A stretch of DNA of 14,464 nucleotides, taken from Burkholderiales bacterium RIFCSPHIGHO2_12_FULL_61_11. Its GTDB lineage: Bacteria; Pseudomonadota; Gammaproteobacteria; Burkholderiales; Burkholderiaceae_C. This document shows positions 11,467-14,464 of the stretch, in pieces. Both the position numbers and the translations under genes were made by a program. The DNA is taken from positions 1-14,464 of the forward strand of contig MERZ01000355.1 of assembly GCA_001770785.1 (NCBI GenBank). The letters are read 5' to 3'. A model generated the notes under the pieces. That model was not told the origin of the DNA. It saw only the letters and a program-made list of their open reading frames with translations, and did not search any database. Positions within the stretch are counted from its first letter, which is position 1. Every line of letters begins with the position of its first letter.

Positions 11467-13641
11467 ATGAATTTCAAACGCTTTTTTTACGCTATTATTT
11501 TAATAGCTTCCTGCACCCTTTCCACGGGCGCGTTGGCACAAAATGACGTCGCAAACAAGGCGGTCATTGGCCCGGTATTCAGCACCGGGCAGGTTCGCGC
11601 CGAACTGCTGGCTTGGGCCCCGGAAGGCGTCGAGGCCGGCAAGCCGGTCTGGCTGGGCTTGCAGCTGACGCAGCAGCCTGAATGGCATACCTACTGGAAA
11701 AATCCCGGCGACTCCGGCCTGCCGACGCGGCTCGACTGGACCCTGCCAGCTGGCGTGACGGCCGGCGACATTGCCTGGCCCACCCCCAGGAAAATCCGGG
11801 TTGGCACACTGGCCAACTATGGCTACGAAGGCACCATGTTGCTGCCCGTGCCGCTCACGGTAGCGCCCGGCTTTAATGCCGCGCAGCTCGACATTGCGCT
11901 CAAGGCCACCTGGCTGGTCTGCAAGGAAATCTGCATTCCTCAGGACGCCGAATTCGCGCTGAAACTACCGGTCAAGGGCTCAACCGCCATGAACGGCAAC
12001 GCGTTTGCCGCAGCCTTTGCCGCCAGCCCCAAGCCGCTGGCTGGCCAAGGGAGTCAGATTGAAGTGGACGCCAAAGCCGTCAAAGTGTCTTTGGCCGGAT
12101 TGCCGGCGGCGCTGCAGGGCAAAACCCTCGACTTTTTTCCCGAAACCGGCAGCCTGATCGAGCCCGCCGCGCCTTGGCAGCAAGCCTGGCAAGGGGCGGT
12201 GTGGACGGCGCAACTGCCGCTGTCTGGCCAGCGCAGTGAAAGCCCCCGCATGCTGCCGTTGGTGGTGGCGCTGGACCAGGCGGCTTACCGCATCGAAGTG
12301 CCGGTCAGGGGGGAATGGCCAGCCGTCGCCGACCAGACCACGCTGCCGCTGGTGGCAGCGGTGGGCGTCAACGCCGCGCTGGGCGCGGCACCGACAGGCC
12401 GCAGCACCGCTCCGCTGACGCTGATCGCGGCCCTGCTAGGCGCACTGCTGGGCGGTCTGATCCTGAACCTGATGCCTTGCGTATTCCCGGTGCTGGCCCT
12501 CAAGGTGGTGGGCTTTGTGCATGTGAAAGACCAGGCCACCCGCCTGACCCATGGGCTGGCTTACAGCGCCGGTGTGGTGTTGTCATTCTTGGCGCTGGGT
12601 GCCTTGCTGCTGGGCTTGCGTGCAGCGGGCGAGCAGCTTGGCTGGGGCTTTCAGTTGCAAAGCCCGGCGGTGGTGGCCGCGCTGGCGGCCCTGTTCACGC
12701 TGATCGGCCTCAACCTGGCGGGCCTGTTTGAGTTTGGCAATTTTTTGCCAAGCCGCCTGGCCGCCCTGCACACGGCCAACCCCACCACCAATGCTTTTCT
12801 GTCGGGCGTATTGGTCACCGCCATTGCCTCGCCCTGCACCGCACCTTTCATGGGGGCCGCACTGGGTTATGCCGTGGGCCTGCCCGCAACGCAGGCGCTG
12901 GCGGTTTTTGCGATGCTTGGCATTGGCATGGCGCTGCCCTATCTGGCCGCCAGCGCGGTGCCGGCGGTGGCACGCGCGCTGCCGCGCCCCGGTGCCTGGA
13001 TGGTGACGTTCAAGCAACTGATGGCGTTTCCGATGTTTGCCACCGTCGTCTGGCTGGTCTGGGTGCTGGGCCAGCAAAGCGGCATCGATGGCGCGGGCGC
13101 GCTGCTGGCCCTGCTGGTGCTGATGGCGCTGGCGATCTGGACTTTTGGTTTACGCAGCGCCACGCCAAGAACGCAAACCGTCCACACCGTTCTTGCTGCG
13201 TTTTCAATCGCGCTTTTCGCCCTGGCGCTTTGGGCGATCGGCCCCAATATCACCAAAGAGATGAGCCGCCCGGCAAGCGGGGCGTCCGCCGCTGCGGCAT
13301 CTGACAAATGGCAGACCTGGGCACCCGGCCGTGTCGAGCAGCTCACCACGCAAGGCCGCAACGTGTTTCTGGAATTCACCGCCGCCTGGTGCGTGACTTG
13401 CCAGTACAACGAGAAAAGCACGCTGTCCGATACGTCGGTGCTGGCCGACTTGGCGGCGAAAAATGTGGTGATGCTGCGCGCCGACTGGACGCGCCGCGAC
13501 CCGGCCGTGACCGCCGCGCTGACCCAGCTGGGTCGCAGCGGCGTGCCGGTGTATGTGATTTACAAACCCGGCCGCGCGCCAGTGCTGTTGTCGGAGATCT
13601 TGAGCGTGGATGATGTTCGGGCCGAGCTCGCCAAGCTGTGA
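11467..13641 (+). CDS. dsbD: Thiol:disulfide interchange protein DsbD (ScsB-like N-domain)
   Basis: A 724-residue inner-membrane protein that passes electrons from cytoplasmic thioredoxin to periplasmic proteins. Order of parts: signal peptide (1-25, ending TGALAQ); periplasmic N-domain with PEWHTYWKNPGDSGLPT (71-87) and the cysteine pair C152/C156 in WLVCKEICIP; an eight-helix core (about 315-595) with redox cysteines C338 in NLMPCVFPVLALK and C457 in AIASPCTAPFMGAALGY; and a periplasmic thioredoxin domain with C642-V-T-C645 in FTAAWCVTCQYN and the cis-proline GVPVYVIY. All three cysteine pairs are present. The N-domain type is that of the ScsB-like DsbD proteins. ATG 11467 gives the signal peptide; an open frame from TTG 11359 gives none. 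No strong ribosome-binding site is seen. The codons for signal-peptide residues 9-18 resemble a repeat element (see 11490-11516). Confidence 0.95.
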   Translation: MNFKRFFYAIILIASCTLSTGALAQNDVANKAVIGPVFSTGQVRAELLAWAPEGVEAGKPVWLGLQLTQQPEWHTYWKNPGDSGLPTRLDWTLPAGVTAGDIAWPTPRKIRVGTLANYGYEGTMLLPVPLTVAPGFNAAQLDIALKATWLVCKEICIPQDAEFALKLPVKGSTAMNGNAFAAAFAASPKPLAGQGSQIEVDAKAVKVSLAGLPAALQGKTLDFFPETGSLIEPAAPWQQAWQGAVWTAQLPLSGQRSESPRMLPLVVALDQAAYRIEVPVRGEWPAVADQTTLPLVAAVGVNAALGAAPTGRSTAPLTLIAALLGALLGGLILNLMPCVFPVLALKVVGFVHVKDQATRLTHGLAYSAGVVLSFLALGALLLGLRAAGEQLGWGFQLQSPAVVAALAALFTLIGLNLAGLFEFGNFLPSRLAALHTANPTTNAFLSGVLVTAIASPCTAPFMGAALGYAVGLPATQALAVFAMLGIGMALPYLAASAVPAVARALPRPGAWMVTFKQLMAFPMFATVVWLVWVLGQQSGIDGAGALLALLVLMALAIWTFGLRSATPRTQTVHTVLAAFSIALFALALWAIGPNITKEMSRPASGASAAAASDKWQTWAPGRVEQLTTQGRNVFLEFTAAWCVTCQYNEKSTLSDTSVLADLAAKNVVMLRADWTRRDPAVTAALTQLGRSGVPVYVIYKPGRAPVLLSEILSVDDVRAELAKL
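11490..11516 (+). repeat. Repeat-like segment coding for the dsbD signal-peptide core
   Basis: The sequence cgctattattttaatagc followed by ttcctgcac contains the palindrome ctatta-ttt-taatag. It shares agcttcctgc exactly with the repeat in the phzF-like gene (minus strand, 4028-4037) and aatagct with the repeat at 5832-5886. It encodes AIILIASCTL. A repeat origin is likely in my reading, but the segment is short. Confidence 0.4.
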
Positions 13642-13665
13642 AATTTTTCAAGATTGAGGCCGCCC

Positions 13666-14157
13666 GTGAATCCCTTCTCCCACGCCGAACACATCCCCTA
13701 CCTGCTCAGCCACTGCCGCACCATCGCGGTGGTGGGCCTGTCACCCAAGCCGCACCGCACCAGTTTTGATGTGGCGCGTTACCTGCAGCAGCAGGGCTAC
13801 CGCATCATTCCGGTGAACCCGAACGCCACCGAAGTGCTGGGCGAAAGGGCTTATGCCACGCTGCTTGAGGCCGCGCAGCACGAAACCGTCGACTTGGTGA
13901 ACTGCTTTCGCAACAGCGAAGACATCCCCCCCATCGTCGATGAAGCCATTGCCATCGGCGCCAGGGCGGTCTGGATGCAGCTCGGCGTGGCAAACCCCGC
14001 AGCGGCCGCCAAGGCCGAAGCCGCGGGCCTGCTGGTGGTGCAGGACCGGTGCATCAAGATTGATCACCGGGTGCTGCTGGCCAGCGGCCTGCTGCCAGCG
14101 CCTGCCTGGCAGCCTGCCGATCAGGCGGGTGGCGTGCCTTTGTCATGTTCAAGCTGA
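13666..14157 (+). CDS. CoA-binding domain protein (YccU-like)
   Basis: A 163-residue, single-domain Rossmann-fold protein of the CoA_binding family. Motifs are CRTIAVVGLSPKPHRTSFDV (17-36, nucleotide loop GLSPKPHR), YRIIPVNPNATEVLGERAY (45-63), VDLVNCFRNSEDIPPIVDEA (75-94), AVWMQLGVANP (101-111) and QDRCIKIDHRVL (126-137). Relatives are related to the CoA-binding part of succinyl-CoA synthetase alpha and ADP-forming acyl-CoA synthetases, but lack the catalytic parts; a CoA-sensing or acyl-CoA role is possible and unproven. GTG 13666 is chosen because TTGAGG lies 7 bases upstream; TTG 13654 is an alternative. The gene begins 24 bases after dsbD, and its last 37 bases overlap the convergent gene on the other strand. 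Confidence 0.92.
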   Translation: MNPFSHAEHIPYLLSHCRTIAVVGLSPKPHRTSFDVARYLQQQGYRIIPVNPNATEVLGERAYATLLEAAQHETVDLVNCFRNSEDIPPIVDEAIAIGARAVWMQLGVANPAAAAKAEAAGLLVVQDRCIKIDHRVLLASGLLPAPAWQPADQAGGVPLSCSS

Positions 14158-14464
14158 AGAATCAGCGCCTTCACGATGCCATACATGACCGCGCGATCCC
14201 GCGTCGGATGGTCGGCAAAATGAACCGTGATGGCACCCATGCTTGCGAAGGAAAAGCCTGACTGATCCGGGCCGCGGCCATAGGTCACGCTGATGCCGTA
14301 CTCGGTCATCAGAGGCCCGCAAGCGCGCCAGTCGCGCGTCCACTTCGGCAGCGGCTGGGCGTTGTCCCAAAGCGTGCCGGCGCTTTCGTAGCATTCTTCC
14401 AGGTGGTGGTGGCCCAGCAATTGCGCCAGCTGCCGCTCCCTGGCGATACAGCTTCGAAAATATT
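14121..14464 (-). CDS. Hypothetical protein, 5' end beyond the window
   Basis: The frame is open from the right edge of the window to a TGA at 14121, giving at least 114 residues: ...RERQLAQLLGHHHLEECYES..., then PKWTRDWRACGPLMTEYGIS and VTYGRGPDQSG, ending QLEHDKGTPPA. The W(T)xDWxxCGPLMxxYGI segment followed by a helical C-terminus reminds me of the short phage-associated DUF2591 proteins (DWAQGGPIIERE type), but the likeness is loose and I do not assign it. A TTG at 14420 could be a start, yet the open, protein-like sequence before it suggests the true start lies outside. The 3' end overlaps the CoA-binding gene by 37 bases in antisense. Confidence 0.7.
   Translation of the reverse strand, partial: YFRSCIARERQLAQLLGHHHLEECYESAGTLWDNAQPLPKWTRDWRACGPLMTEYGISVTYGRGPDQSGFSFASMGAITVHFADHPTRDRAVMYGIVKALILQLEHDKGTPPA

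Noticed and set aside
13637..13650. tgaaatttttca after dsbD as a terminator, with the similar tgaaatttttga after the GST gene
   Set aside because: The stem is only 5 bp of A/T pairs, too weak, and two short A/T-rich matches at stop codons can be chance.

Overview
The window looks like chromosome of a GC-rich betaproteobacterium, most likely Comamonadaceae (Polaromonas/Rhodoferax/Variovorax-like). The evidence is the style of the proteins (DsbD, PhzF, LysE, a PEP-CTERM protein) and several families of short structured repeats that I recognise from that group. This placement is from memory, not a search. I see no tRNA, rRNA, CRISPR array, integrase or complete transposon.

Layout. Positions 1-4408, plus strand: a run of closely spaced genes, namely a CutA-like protein with a damaged or unclear start, a PhnA/YjdM zinc-ribbon protein, a LysE-type exporter, a PLP-dependent aminotransferase, a glutathione S-transferase and a PhzF-family isomerase, closed by a hairpin-plus-T terminator at 4386-4408. 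The exporter, aminotransferase and PhzF protein suggest amino-acid or small-acid metabolism. Positions 4655-5806, plus: a large protein related to the Bacillus spore-coat transglutaminase Tgl that keeps the catalytic cysteine but not the partner residues. Positions 5921-8173, minus: a creatininase-family hydrolase followed by a lipoprotein of the PQQ-type glucose/sorbosone dehydrogenase fold, probably one operon.

Positions 8174-8832 have no gene but hold a roughly 300-base nested inverted repeat, a collapsed copy of its core and a strong terminator. Positions 8833-9639, minus: a secreted PEP-CTERM protein with a good sigma-54 promoter match upstream. Positions 9958-10194, minus: a small unknown ORF. 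Positions 10226-13641, plus: an AlaX-type alanyl-tRNA editing protein overlapping a DUF167/YggU protein by 4 bases, then DsbD. The window ends with a CoA-binding-domain protein (plus) overlapping convergently with an unknown protein that runs off the right edge (minus).

The most unusual theme is repeat DNA that has become protein. A REP-type palindrome lies in frame inside the LysE gene. PhzF carries a terminator-like GC repeat and probably a second repeat in frame. The hydrophobic core of the DsbD signal peptide is encoded by DNA resembling that second repeat. The other points of interest are the transglutaminase-like protein with altered catalytic residues and the probable sigma-54 control of the PEP-CTERM gene.
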